Source: Nymphaea colorata (lineage: Eukaryota > Streptophyta > Magnoliopsida > Nymphaeales > Nymphaeaceae). From it: a stretch of 64,000 nt of DNA. The DNA lies in contig NC_045150.1 of NCBI RefSeq assembly GCF_008831285.2, forward strand, positions 9,374,001-9,438,000, read 5' to 3'. Positions 34,914 to 47,241 of the stretch are shown in pieces (position 1 is the stretch's first letter; the number at the start of each line of letters is the position of its first letter). The position numbers were made by a program, and so were the translations under genes. Below the pieces are notes generated by a model, which was not told the origin of the DNA, searched no databases, and worked only from the letters and a program-made list of their open reading frames with translations.

Positions 34914-36324
34914 CGTCTTACTGGTGCAGACTGCATCTGGTGTTTGATGGCACAAATACGCTGAACCCAGAAGCCCGTAAAGCCGAAAGTATGAAAGTTC
35001 AGTTTGTAATGAGCAACACCGCCTACATGCCGGTGTCTGCTTGGTGACTGAGATCAGCCATGCAAAGGACCATTTAAGCATGACAACCTTCCCTCTCTCA
35101 TATGTATTTGACAGAAGAATTTGCGATCTTTTACATCTCTAAGCTGGAAATTCCTGAAGCATGCTTGTGAGGCGTCTTAATTGAATGGATGGAGCTTATT
35201 TACCTTGAAGCGTAAAAGAAGGCAAATCAGATTGGTGCAACTTCAAGTTGGCATGAGACTATATTGTAAAAAGTGCTAAGTGAACTGGATGAGTCAGATC
35301 CATGTTTATCCGTGGACATACTATGAGCACATCGTGATTCTGTAACAATAAGGACGGCTGTATTTTTAAATAAAACCTTTGGGAAAATGATACTGACCCT
35401 GTGGAATCTTAAGAATTGTTGCCTTTATACAGCATTAAAAATGCGCTGTACCTTTAGAGTATGTTTGACGTTGTTCCTGCAACAGGCGAAATAAGATGTC
35501 CTGTTATGCTATTAAGAACTGGTGCAGCTTTTCCAAGAGGAACAACTATTGTTCTGGTTCGGTTTTGATGAAAGTTGCTCCGTTCGATTTTGTATTCTAG
35601 GGCAAGCATGTGAGCGTTATCTATTGTTTACATTTTTGCGCATTGTGCTGGAGCATGCAACTGAATATATGTTTTATTGGTTCAACTTGTAATGTTTTTT
35701 TGATCCTTAGTTTGACTTTGGTTTTGGTTATGATGGAATTAGATTATGGATCTCTTAAAATGCTCAATTTGATGCATTTGTCCAATAATTATATTGTTGA
35801 TACAGTTGATGTAAAACGTCTACACGGATGCATATTCAAACTTGAACCGTTGTACAAGCTTCTGCATGCAAACCTTGTCAAGAGTATAATTTGGATTGGA
35901 TTTTATGAGTCTTGTCCTAAAATGGTCCCAAGCAAATTGCCTACATCTACTTGGTTTTTAGGTCTTTAATCGAAATACATAACTTGTAGCACTTGTGCAA
36001 GAAGTGATTCCTAAGCATATGAAAACTAAAGGCCATGCCACTATGCATATAATCATAGGACTATATTACTTCCAGTTTGTAGACTAAACATAACCAGCTT
36101 TCTCTTGCTAAAAAGTTAGAGCCAACTTTTGCACGTTTGTCTTGACATAAAATAGTTGACAATTTGTTACTGGCTTAGGAGCAAGTGAACACATGGTAAA
36201 TTCTTGTGATTTTTTATCTAATAATCTTCCAAAGGACTATTACTTTTATCCAACTTTCAACTGGAAAAATTTGCCCATGCTAATTGTTCAGTCACCTCCT
36301 TTTCCTAACTATTTTATTATATAG
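34914..36324. other. 3' UTR and intergenic sequence
   Basis: Begins as the likely 3' UTR of the 1026-aa gene, with AATAAA at 35369-35374. The rest is AT-rich sequence with no recognised gene. It ends where copia-like coding remnants appear. Confidence 0.5.
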
Positions 36325-38100
36325 GACCTTGCTTTGAGGATGATGACTGGAACGTGTGAAGACAAGAGTGGTCTATACCACCTTAGAGTTCCTTCACATC
36401 TTCCAGTAGGTCTTGTTTCTTAAAGAACCCTTGACATTTTGCATGCTCAGTCTTGGAGATCCCTCTAGAAAACAAATGAGTTTCTTTTGTGATTATGATA
36501 GAAATATTTCCATGAATACAAACAATATATGTGCTGTTTGCCCACAAGAAAAGCAAACTTCCCTTCCTTCTACCTTGAGTGAAATTTCTTCAATAAAACC
36601 GTTTGATTTAATTCACTATGATATATGAGCTCTTTACCCACACACTTCCTTAATAGGAGCATTCTTCTTAACAACCATAGATGATTATACAAGGTATACA
36701 TGGTATTTAATGAGACAAAAGATTGAAACCCTGGATTACTAAAGATCATAGTTGTCTTGGCACTGAGCAATGGAATGGCGTTGGAGTTGAATGAAAGCAT
36801 CAGCAAGTTGCAAGAGCTCTTCGTTTCAAAGCAATCTACCATTAAAATTTTGGGGTGAATGCCTTCTTACAACCACATATCTAATAAACCGAACTCCAAC
36901 ACTTAAAGTCCTCTGGAGTGTCCTTTAAAAAAGAAACAATATTATGCTCGTCTAGAAGTTTACAGGTGTTTGGGTAATGCCACAAATTACAATATCACAA
37001 AAATCAAATTTGATCCTTGAGTAAAAAAATGTGTTTTTATTGGACATGCTTATGGACAAAAATCATATGTAGTCTCTGATTTGAAAAGCATGAAGTTCTT
37101 ACAAGCAAAGATATTGTATCTCTTGAATAAATATTTCCTCGTCATAATTCAAAAAGTTCATCGTTTGAACTAGTCCTGTAACTCCTAGATTTGAATAATG
37201 GTGTCATGTTGAATCCTTTAAGTCCAAGTGAACCGAACTCTCTTGGAATAGAAACTGAACCTCAAGAACCAAGTCCAAATCAAACTGTTGAGGATACTTC
37301 AACCACAACTCCAGATTTGAGCTCTTCTATGCCCAATGAAAATCAAGCTAACATATTGCCTCAAGCTTATGAAGATCTGGCTCAAAGAGAATGAAGACCT
37401 TCGGCTCATCGAAGGGATTTCTACTGCTCAAACTTCACCTATTTCAAAGTCCATTTCAAGCATTCTACTGGTTTTCAATTGATGAAATACATTCCTTTCG
37501 AAATATTCTATCCATGTCATAAAACTGTTCCTTGTTGCCGCAGAAGATGGATCCAATCACATATGAACTAGCTATACAAAAAATATGGTTGGAAAGAGGC
37601 AAGGTTAAATGAAGTCAAAGCATTGGAAGAAAACCCTATGTAGTCAGTGAGTAAGCCTTCCCATGGTGTTAAACTAATAGGCTATAAGTGGATTTACAAA
37701 ATCAAACAGAAAGCAAATAGTTCAATAAAAAGCTACAAGGCAAGATTGCAAGGCTTATTGCCAACGGATATGCATAAAAAGATGATTAAACTACATAAAA
37801 ACGTTTGCTCCTATATGGAACTTATTACTGTAAGGTGTCATTTATCAGTATCTGCAAAAAATTGGATTGTACACCAAATGGAAATGCGTAATGCTTCCTT
37901 GCATGAGGATTTGCGTGAACATGTTTACTTGACCTTGTGGTAAGGATATTCAAGAAGGGGAGAGAATGTTGTGCACAAACTATATCGCTCACCTTATGGT
38001 CATAAGCAGACATCAACACAATGGTTTGAGAAGTTTCAAAGGCGTCCTTGAATTCTTGATTTGAACAAGAAAAAACAGATTATTCCTCGCTTACTTTTTT
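36325..38100 (+). mobile_element. Ty1/copia retrotransposon pol remnant
   Basis: Coding relics appear in the copia order over several frames. GAG-pre-integrase: DLALRMMTGTCEDKSGLYHL. Integrase zinc-finger and core start: NICAVCPQEKQTSLPSTLSE, SIKPFDLIHYDI and TIDDYTRYTWYLM. Integrase C-terminal part: [20 protein letters not shown] and a VFLLDMLMDK-type segment. Reverse transcriptase: EVKALEENPM, LIGYKWIYKIKQKANSSIKS, NASLHEDLREHVYLTL and KLYRSPYGHKQTSTQWFEKF. Many stops and frameshifts break it. No RNase H or LTRs are recognised, so it is an old fragment. Confidence 0.88.
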
Positions 38101-39546
38101 GCTAACGAAATTTCTGTTGTGGCACGTTTGTCGTTTTTTCCTTCTCTTTTTTATTCATGTCTTGCTGCTTTCTACCTTCTCTTGAACAACTTCCAAGGTT
38201 GTTGCTTTCCTATCTAATTTGCCACGCAAGGGCGGTGTATTAAGTGGGCTTTGAGAGAATTTCCACCAAAGTTAGTGTATTCTCACCAGTTTCTTGACAA
38301 TCAGATGAAAGAATGTCATGGCTGTGAGCTGGTCAAACCTGTTCTGCTAAAGCCGCCAGTGTCATTTGAGACAATAAGATCGAATGTTTTACAAGACTGA
38401 TCTTCGAAGAAGATGCTTAGATTTCATCGATTTTGCTTCTCTGATTCTTTACTGCCTCTTGGGTATGTGCATTACCTCGCTCGCGGGGAACAGAGAAGGA
38501 AAACAGAAAGAAAGAAATAGAAGCTTTACGTGATAAAAAAAAAAAAAAGAGAAAGGAAAAGAACTAATCGTGCTTACACTAGGACAAAAAGGACAGAGAA
38601 GATGGATATGGAAACCAACACGTGGAAAAGATCGTTACAAAGAACTAATCGAACGGCAGATGAATAATGAAATCATCTGAAAATCAAAGGGCCATCACGG
38701 GGGAGCAAACCAATTTTTTTAGTTGTATCTAAGATTAATTTACGTTGCTTATAATCTTGAAGAATATTCTATATCCAGTTCTTGAAATGCTGAATTTGAT
38801 GAATCCGAAACGCGTACACTCCGTGCTCTGCTCATTCCTTTTTCGAGTATTTAAATGCGTTTGTTTAAATTCGAAACGGCCTGTGGCTGTTCTGGCCCGG
38901 AACATTCAGTCAAAACAAGCTTTTGATCTGATCGGTGAGGGCAGAAAGGAGCTTATCTCAAGGAATAAAGCAATTTGGAAAAAACACGATAAAGTTGAGG
39001 ATTTTCCCCTAGAAAGCGAACTTCAAACAACTAAGACGTTCTCTTGGACAGGCAAAGCACACACGTATGCGGAGAAAATGAAAGGGGGATGATTAAGGCG
39101 ATCAAATGAGGGAATGCCGACAGGGTTGAGACTTGAAAAAAAAAAAATCTTCAACTTGACAATTTTTACATTTTCCTTCTCAATGTCTGCTTATTTTAAC
39201 ACCTTTTACATTTCTTTCTTTCATCTGCCAACCACTGGGGAAAAACTTCAAAAATCTGAAACAGCAACCTAGGAAGTGGTCAGCCTGAAAAAATACAAGA
39301 CGTCCCAGAGATGGTAGAAAATGGTAAGATGAATACGAAAGGAATAAGCTAAAAACATGCCACAACAGAAATTTGATTAGAAAATCTGGCAAGTTTCTTT
39401 CCCGAACACTTTCCCGTTAGGCCCGATGGTGGAGGCCACTACAAAGACCAGATCAACCAGGGACGTCAGACTCGCTGTTAGCATGGGACAGGCAATACTA
39501 TACACAAAGAAGAACAGACAATTGAATCGGACACACCACAAAAGCA
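38101..39546. other. Intergenic and 3' side of the first POB1/LRB gene
   Basis: No coding sequence is recognised. The final ~390 bp shares motifs with the 3' side of the paralogue (~46985-47240), for example 'atggtagaaaatgg', so it is probably the 3' UTR of the gene ending at 39547. Confidence 0.5.
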
Positions 39547-42500
39547 TCACTGGAGCAGCAGCTGCCGGACGGTCAGCTCGGCCCTCAGGTGCAGGGTGCC
39601 GTTGATGAAGTAAGGGCTGTCCTCTGCCATGAATGACCTCCAAGGAATGCCGAACAAGTTCCGGTAGCCCACTGCCTTACCACCATTGAACGTATAGTTC
39701 CCCCTGTACTTGCTCCCAAAGTCGCACGTTGGCTTTGATCGTGCAGCAAACTCATAATCAACTGCAACACTGACGATGCCCTTTTCCTGCATGCCGAGAA
39801 AGAGGCCAAAGCAGTGGAAGGAGCTCTGCTGGTCCATGTTACAATGGGCTGAGAGAAAGAAACCGTGGCCGCCCAAGTGAAATGCCTGAGAGTAGACCCG
39901 GCCGGACGGAAAGAGAAGCTCGCACTCTTCGTGCTTGAGATCGAGATAGACCACGCATTGCTGGTAAGGGACATCAAACTCGACGACCTTAACAGGACGG
40001 TACTTGTAAGCACGCTCTGTGAAACGCTTATTGGAAAACTCCTCAGAGACCAGCAGACGCTGCCGGTGAGGCGTTTCTGCCTTGAAGAAGAGGGCGTCCA
40101 GGACGACCTTGGAGGTGAGGTCAGTGTCCATGTCGCTGCAGGTGAGGACTTTCTTCAGCTTACGGCTGCTCATGTTGGGAAAACGGATGAGGCGACTGAG
40201 GCGTGAGCCCAGGACCTCTCGTCTCTCTTCAAGGTTTGGGTACTGCGCCCGAGCCCACTTCAGGACAAAATCAAAAACTGCATCCTCTGATGCAACTTGG
40301 AGATCGTCACTTGACAGTATCGCCTCTATGCCAGACAACGGCAAATTCATGATTTCTTCCTGGTGCCTGTGTACAAAATTTCCCAGCAATGAACAAATAC
40401 TAGTCATTCCAACTGTGTGTGTGTGTGTGAGACTTACTTCGATAGGTCCTTGAACCGTTTGGCAAGGAATTGCTTAGCAGCATCCGTCAAAGGTTGGACT
40501 GCATCTGCCATCAATACAGTGGAAGGAAGTTCAAGAAATAGAAGGGCAGATTCTGGAGTCATGGGGAGGTTCCGCAGCACTGTACTGCAATAGCGCATGC
40601 AAGAAGCAACCTCAAACTTGTCTGCGGCCATGAGGATATCTAGTAGTGCAGGAGGAGATGTGGTTGCTATCTTCTCACTGTACATATGGTTTAGAAGACC
40701 CATAACAGCATCTTCCTCTGGTCCAGTTCAATAGAAAAACAGAATCAGCGTTTGACTAAAACAGGAAAAAAATGTGCTCTGGAGGGTAAATAGAGCAAAA
40801 ATTATGGACTCGACCAAGGGGCTCATGGAACAAGGAAAAGGATCAGTAGGTAGGATGGACCAAGCCGTACGGTAAGTGATAAATCTCGGGCTCAAATGCC
40901 ATGCCTTAGTCCAGGTTGACTATCAAAACCCAGAATGAAGGAACTAGAGGAAGAAAGACACCCAAAAGGCTTGGTGGTTAGAAAATCGTGATACAGTAGT
41001 ATTTGCTTTCATGGAGGCTCAGATCATTTGAAGCCTGGTTTGCAGTGGCATTCAGCAATCCAGTATCCAGGACATCTCTGTAGTTGATTTTCAGGTTGAC
41101 ATCTCTGAAATCACAAATGAACCAACCTTAGCACCAATAGTGCCAACCAATGTTATAAAAGACATAGCGTATCGTGTATCGGTTGGGCCGACCTATACAC
41201 CGTATCGTAACGTATCGTAAATGTAGTGTAACGTATCATAAATTAGTTTTTTAATTCAAAAAAATATTTAAAAACAAAAAAATAGAAAAAAATCGGTAAA
41301 ATCAGGAAAAGCAAAAAATCAATTAAAAAAGTCATGTTTTATATATATTAAAAAAACTCATCACATCATTCATAAGCCATAATATATTAACAACAGTGAA
41401 CATTTAGAAATGACAAATAAGAAATTCGTAACAACATAATAAACATCCATCAGAACTTTAAAGTTTAAACTTTAAAGTGTTTTAGATTACATTACAAGTT
41501 TGCAACAAATAATATATTATGATTATCATCAATCAAGTTCCCATCATCCCCACGGGCCATGAGTAAACCTACGTTCTCCTCTAAATCGACAACTTATCAC
41601 ATAAATGGGTGATTTTTGTAGAAAAACTAGTAAAATTTCCCCTCTAACAACTTTTAGACATGTTTAGAAAGAGGGAGAAAAAAGCTTTTTTGTAAAAAAC
41701 CACAAAAAATAAATTTATCCCTGTATCGTACGATACGGGGGTGTATCAGGGCGTATCGTACAATATGGCCCCCGTATCGCACGATACGGCCGATACACCT
41801 ACGATACACAAGCGTATTGTAGGCATATCGTATAGGTTTTTCAAACCTATAAGATACGTATCGCACGATACGGGCCCGTATCGTGCGATACGGATAACAC
41901 TGGTGCCAACAGGTGGAGGAAGCATGTCGGCATTATTTTCTAGAAGGAGGTTTCAACAATTGGAACAAAGCCAGATAACAATGAAAAACTGTGGATGAAG
42001 TAACAATCAACTACGACTCGAGACAAAATTGGCCCGAGAAAACCTAATGATTACCACCAAAAATACACATATTATTAAATGTATGACATGGGAAGCAGAC
42101 GGTACCTGATGCACTAATTCGAAGCGTCACATCTCGCTGTTCCGACTCTTTCATACCATTTGAGAAAAGCTTGAAGAAAGAAAGAAAAGATAGAAACAAG
42201 TTCGGCGTTAAACTAAGAGATGAAAGGAAAGATAACAAGGTTATAAAAACAGATAAACATGTACTCACTTTGTAAAAAAAAGGACTCTTCCGAGCTAAAA
42301 CTGCAGAACTTATATGCATTTCTCTTACTCTCATCACCAATGAACAATCCATGCTATTGCTCCATGATGAGTACTTAAGCAAACCATCCTCACCTTTACA
42401 TGATGACACCAGAACCATTAATACAAGAATTGGCAAACTACAAGAAAGAGACTTTGTTTAACATCAGAAAAGAAAAAGTGCTAAGACCAAGTCATGGGAA

Positions 42501-45371
42501 TTTAAAACTTAAAAGTGCTAACAATCACAAAGTCAAAGCTAGTAAACAACAGATTCTAGAAGCCTACTCAATAGACTAACGCAAACAGTATCCTTCAAGC
42601 ATGTCTAATCAGTAATCAACTTTCATTGTGCAACAAGAAATGAAATGATATAGCATGTAGAATTTTAAACTTAAAATTTATGTAATGCAGTGATCACTAG
42701 CAACACTCTCCAATAACAGACTCATTAATATATCATCTCTTACATTTACTTCGTATGGCTAAGCAAATATGACAATTATCAACGAGTATCTACATTCATA
42801 AGGCATTGAAATATCCAAAATACATCAATCAAAATGCTCAGGTACTATAATAAGGTTGCCAAACTGAAAACAAAATTAAAACACAACATAGGAAATGAAG
42901 CAGGAAGTGAAGAACAATGCTGAACCAGCATGACCATCACATGCAAGCAAATCTCAATAGTAAAACTCGAAATGCTAATACCTCCTTGAGGGGATTCGTC
43001 CATCATTGCCACAGCTTCTTCATCTTGATTTTCCAATCCCAATCCATCGTCAAAATCTGGATGATTGGTTGAAGCTGAATAGTCAAGTTGTATGGCTAAT
43101 TCTGCCATTCATTCAATTTGACAATCCATATCATGTGGAACACCATCAAGAACAGTAAAGCAGGAAATAATAGAACTCAGAATGAAAACTACCATAAGCT
43201 ACAGAACAAATACACATGACAAAGAACCATCTGTTGAATTCCTATAAAAGTCAACCCTTGCTATGTAAGCAGTTGAATTAACAAAATCAGTGAACCTCCT
43301 TCTAATTTGGATGCAACCAGGATGATTTGGTCACGAGCAGGATAATCCTGACTAAGGTTTTATCCATCCAAACTCGACCATGTCTGGCACATGCTAGGAT
43401 GTGTCAGATACCTAAGCATGTATGATACACCCCTGCCATACAGATAGGAAGGATGTAATGGAACTATGTGTCTCATACTGCAAATAACATTTGAACTGGC
43501 CAAACAGCAATTCAGTCTGGTATTCCATTTCTAGTATTGTTCCTGAAACAGGGTTACAAGAAATCCACAAAAAGCTTTTGACTAATAGTCCAGAATCACC
43601 TTCATGAAATAATTTGATCAAATTCAAGAAATAAGATGTACTACTCGCCTTAATTTTTTTCTTTTTAAGCTTAAACAAATGAAGGCCAGTTCAAGTTTGA
43701 TTCCATCTTATTCATTATCTAAGAACTCGACTTGAGAACTCTGTCCAACACAAATCAACAACATTTTTGTTATCTTATACTCATACTAGATGGTTCCAAA
43801 CTCAAAAGACAGCAAAAGTAATGTGACCCTCAGGACACCGTTACCTTGAATGGTCACACTAAGGCATGAAGTGAAGTAGTCTAACATTATACAATTTTAT
43901 CTTTTGCACTCTCGTACTGAACGCTCACCAAGTAGCACCAATCACAATTGACATGTAATCGTTTCCCAGCGAGGCAAACAATCGAAAAAATGTAAAAGGA
44001 GATGGGAGGAGATAAGAAAAGACAGCAAACCATTTCATCCGAGACGCATGTCAATTACGTTGCCGGATATTATTAGGGGCTTCAAATCAAACTACTAAAA
44101 GAATAAGACAAACAAATGATTTTATAATAAAATATGGTTAAAATGATTGGAAAACCGGGTAAAAGAGAACCCAAAAAGGTAGACATGGAAGGAATTTAAA
44201 ATTCATTAAAGAGAAAAATAGGCTGCATTATAATTCCATTAAGGAAATAGTGGTTCCCGTTGTGAATTTTCTACTTCACTGGCGCGCGCGCACACGCAAG
44301 ATCAGTTGTGGAAGGGAAATTGGAAGGCACCTAATTCCTTCTCCTTATACAGGAAGCCAAAAAAGGAAAAAAAAAAAAGAAGGGGTTCCCTTTCACAACA
44401 AGACCAAAGGAATGAGAACCCTGGCCAATATTTTCTTCGTTATTAGATAAATAACGTGTCAAAAGGAGAAAAAAAAACAAGAAGGGAAACGGGACGAGAA
44501 GAAGGCAGCAAAAGATTGCCGTTCTATCAAATATCGTCATCAGAAAAAAATGCAAAGAACTTCCGTCGACCACAAGAAATAGGGGGGTGAATTACGGAAA
44601 TGAAACAAACCAGACATGTAAAACAACCGACAATCTGACAAGGAACGGAAGAATGCACAAGAAATAGGGGGGTGAATTACGGAAATGAAACAAACCAGAC
44701 ATGTAAAACAACCGACAATCTGACAAGGAACGGAAGAATGAACATGATAACGGAGAACCAAAAGAACAAAACAATTGCGTAGATGACAACGGAAAACAGT
44801 TGCAGGATATGGTATATACCTTACTACGTCACAAAGAATTCGCATAAAAACGTGAAATTTGGAAAACGTGCAATTTGGTAATGCATTTCTGGTATTCAAT
44901 GGAGGAAGCGATATTATTAGTTTTTTCTCTACACCTATTCAATTTCTTCTGATGTTTTAAAAAAACGAAAGATCAAAACGAAGACATCAAGCAAGGCGTA
45001 GGAAACCCTAAGAGGCGAAGAAGGAAAACGGAACTCTCGCGGCACTGCAGGGAACAAATAGAACCGAGAAGCGACAAGCTGGAACCGGAAACCACGAAAC
45101 CCGAAGAAATGGAAACGGAACCCGCACCTTTCTCGCGCTTGATCTCATCCCGCCGGCGTTTCCGATTCCTCGCCCATTCCGAGATGCTGAGGCAGGTCTC
45201 GTCATCCACGTTGTTCTCCGAGGTGCCACCGACGATCTCCAGCCTGAGAACTCGATCGGAGAAGTTCGGGTCATTGAACGCGAACGCGAAGTCCATGTCG
45301 CCGGACCGATCGCCGGCCGGCTCGGACTCCATCAGGGCACCAGGATCGAAGAGATCCACTCCCACCTTCAT
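39547..45371 (-). CDS. POB1: POB1/LRB-type BTB-BACK protein, copy 1 (6 exons, 550 aa)
   Basis: Exons 45371-45128, 43101-42982, 42393-42269, 42169-42106, 40717-40438 and 40366-39547 join in frame (1653 nt). The N-terminus has [25 protein letters not shown] and a basic nuclear signal ([14 protein letters not shown], residues 68-81). An acidic linker follows, then a BTB domain at about 133-248 ([20 protein letters not shown] to [13 protein letters not shown]). BACK covers about 280-385 ([17 protein letters not shown]), then the conserved C-terminal region ([20 protein letters not shown]). Arabidopsis POB1/LRB proteins are CUL3 E3-ligase substrate adaptors acting in phytochrome/PIF3 turnover and immunity, so a nuclear adaptor role is expected. 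I chose [10 protein letters not shown] because the DLFDP motif is near the N-terminus in relatives; an in-frame ATG exists at 45473. Intron 4 holds a hAT-like insertion. Confidence 0.95.
41148..41902. mobile_element. hAT-like element in POB1/LRB copy 1 intron 4
   Basis: Begins CAATGTTATA; its other end, read on the opposite strand, is CAGTGTTATC. It is flanked by exact 8-bp gtgccaac repeats (41140-41147, 41903-41910). Both arms contain many CGTATCGTACGATACG-type short palindromes around an AT-rich core. The paralogous intron (~49046) reads 'gcgccagcacttggaggaag' without the element: an empty site. No transposase is encoded. Confidence 0.88.
44571..44740. repeat. 85-bp tandem duplication in POB1/LRB copy 1 intron 1
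   Basis: Two adjacent, practically identical copies start 'cacaagaaataggggggtga' at 44571 and 44656. The lack of divergence suggests a recent event. Confidence 0.95.
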
Positions 45372-47241
45372 AATCCCCTTTCCTGTCCCTTCCAGCCTCG
45401 AAGAAACCCTAGAGCATGGAGAAGGAGTCCCTCTCCTGCTTCCGCAAAACCCTAATCCCCGACCGGAGCACAAGGATCAGACGATTTGCGGAAGCGCTCC
45501 GGAGAAGAGAACCGCAGAAAAGGCAACGACGACGGGAAGGTCCCGGCCGTGAATGCTTCACTCCTTTTATAGACGATAAAAGTCTTGTCACCGGCTCGAA
45601 ACGCCCCTGAGTTGGCCTGCGTCGGACGAACTTGGGTCTGCTTGCCACGTGGATGAATCTTAACCCTTCAGTTTTATCAGCGCTGGACAAAAGACCAACC
45701 GGAGCCGTCCGATCGACAGTTGGTCAACTCCCATGTAACCGGACCCGGAAAACTTCATCACGTGTTAAAAACGGCCGAACGAGGACGAAAGCAGATTGGG
45801 AGAGAATTTGACGAATAAAAAACGGCTGATCTCTTCTTTCTTTTCTTTATTTTTTAAAATAAAAGTCAATCTTTTTTTTTTGCATTAAAAAAAGAAAAAC
45901 TATTTTGGTCGTAAAGGATTTTGTAGCTTTCGTTGACGTAGCTAAATAATTCGAGTCCGGACATTAAATTCAAAAAGGTTAAACGAATAACAGTTTACAA
46001 AAAGGATTCAAACTGTTCTTGTTTGTTTGAGCACGATCAATTCGAACTAGTTGTTTTGAACTGTCATTGTGAAATCGAACGAGAGTGGGAGATGAGGTGG
46101 AGATGGTAGGATGTGACTCGTGAAAAATTTGGAAACATTGATAAGAGGGACCGAATTGATTTGTTTTTATTGAAAATACTTTCTTTTATTATCACGGCGA
46201 CTTATTACTTTACATTCTTTGCTTTCGGGGTAATCTAGCTCTTGAGATTTCTGATTTCTGATATATTACAAAGACATGAAACTTTGTAGAAAACCAAAGA
46301 TGCAAGGGTTACGCTATAGATTTGTAAATATTGAATCTTAAAATTAATATACTTTTGTTCCCAATCAAAAGATTGGAAAACAAAAACAACACAAGACATG
46401 AGGTTTTTGAGTAACCCTTCTTTACATTGATGATCGGAAAATGAATATCGTGTTGTTTGATTTGGAGGGTTCACAAATTTCCAGCTAATCGTTCTAACCG
46501 CCAACAGGAGATCCTTGAAATTCTGAAAATGACATCACCATTTTGCCGATAATCTTCGCCTGAACTCCATTTTTCTCCTTCGCAAAAGTATTCGAGACTT
46601 CGGGTTTTTCTCTCTCTTTTGTTGTCTTTTCTCTGGCAAAATAACGAACTTTTTGTTGTTATCCTATTTTTGCTAGGCGGAGTCGCATGGATAGTACAAA
46701 CTACAAGGATATACAAGCATTTTTCAAATGATAAATATACTGTGCGAAATAGTTAATTGTTACAGAATTTTAACCACAATTAACAAAAGAGATGGAAGCA
46801 AAGTGCAAATCCCAGCTGATCATGGTGGTGGAGAGAAGGGAATGAATTTGAGAAAAAAGCCATTTATCAGTCGTATATAGATAGTTTAACTCTCAACGTA
46901 TGTATGCATATAGAAGACCGACGGCTACACGAATGAAGAATGTTCTCGCCAGAAGAAAGGAAAATACAAAGCCCGGACCTTCCGGACATGGTAGAAAATG
47001 GAGGGATAGAAACGAAGATGCTAGATACACAGAAATTTTTCATTAGAAATCTTAGAAGTTCCTTCCCATGTTCATCCCCTCCCATTGGGCGGACCTTGGA
47101 AAGTACTTTTAAGAGCACAACAACCAGGAACCTCTGCCTAGCTGTTAGCGAGCACCGGCGCCGCGGCAAATTCTGTACACAGACCCAAAAAAGAAAGAAA
47201 GAAAACGGAAAACAGACGCATCCCAAGGACTTGCAAGAGCA
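45372..47241. promoter_or_regulatory. Region between the tandem POB1/LRB genes
   Basis: Holds the 5' leader and promoter of copy 1 (near 45372-45800) and the 3' UTR of copy 2 (~46900-47241). The middle is AT-rich with no gene. A minimal upstream ORF (ATG CTC TAG) lies about 50 bases before the copy 1 start; whether it is in the mRNA is unknown. Confidence 0.5.

Noticed and set aside
39585..40453. Long alternative-frame and antisense ORFs over POB1/LRB copy 1 (also 47280-48409 for copy 2)
   Set aside because: They overlap the conserved last exons and have no domain of their own.
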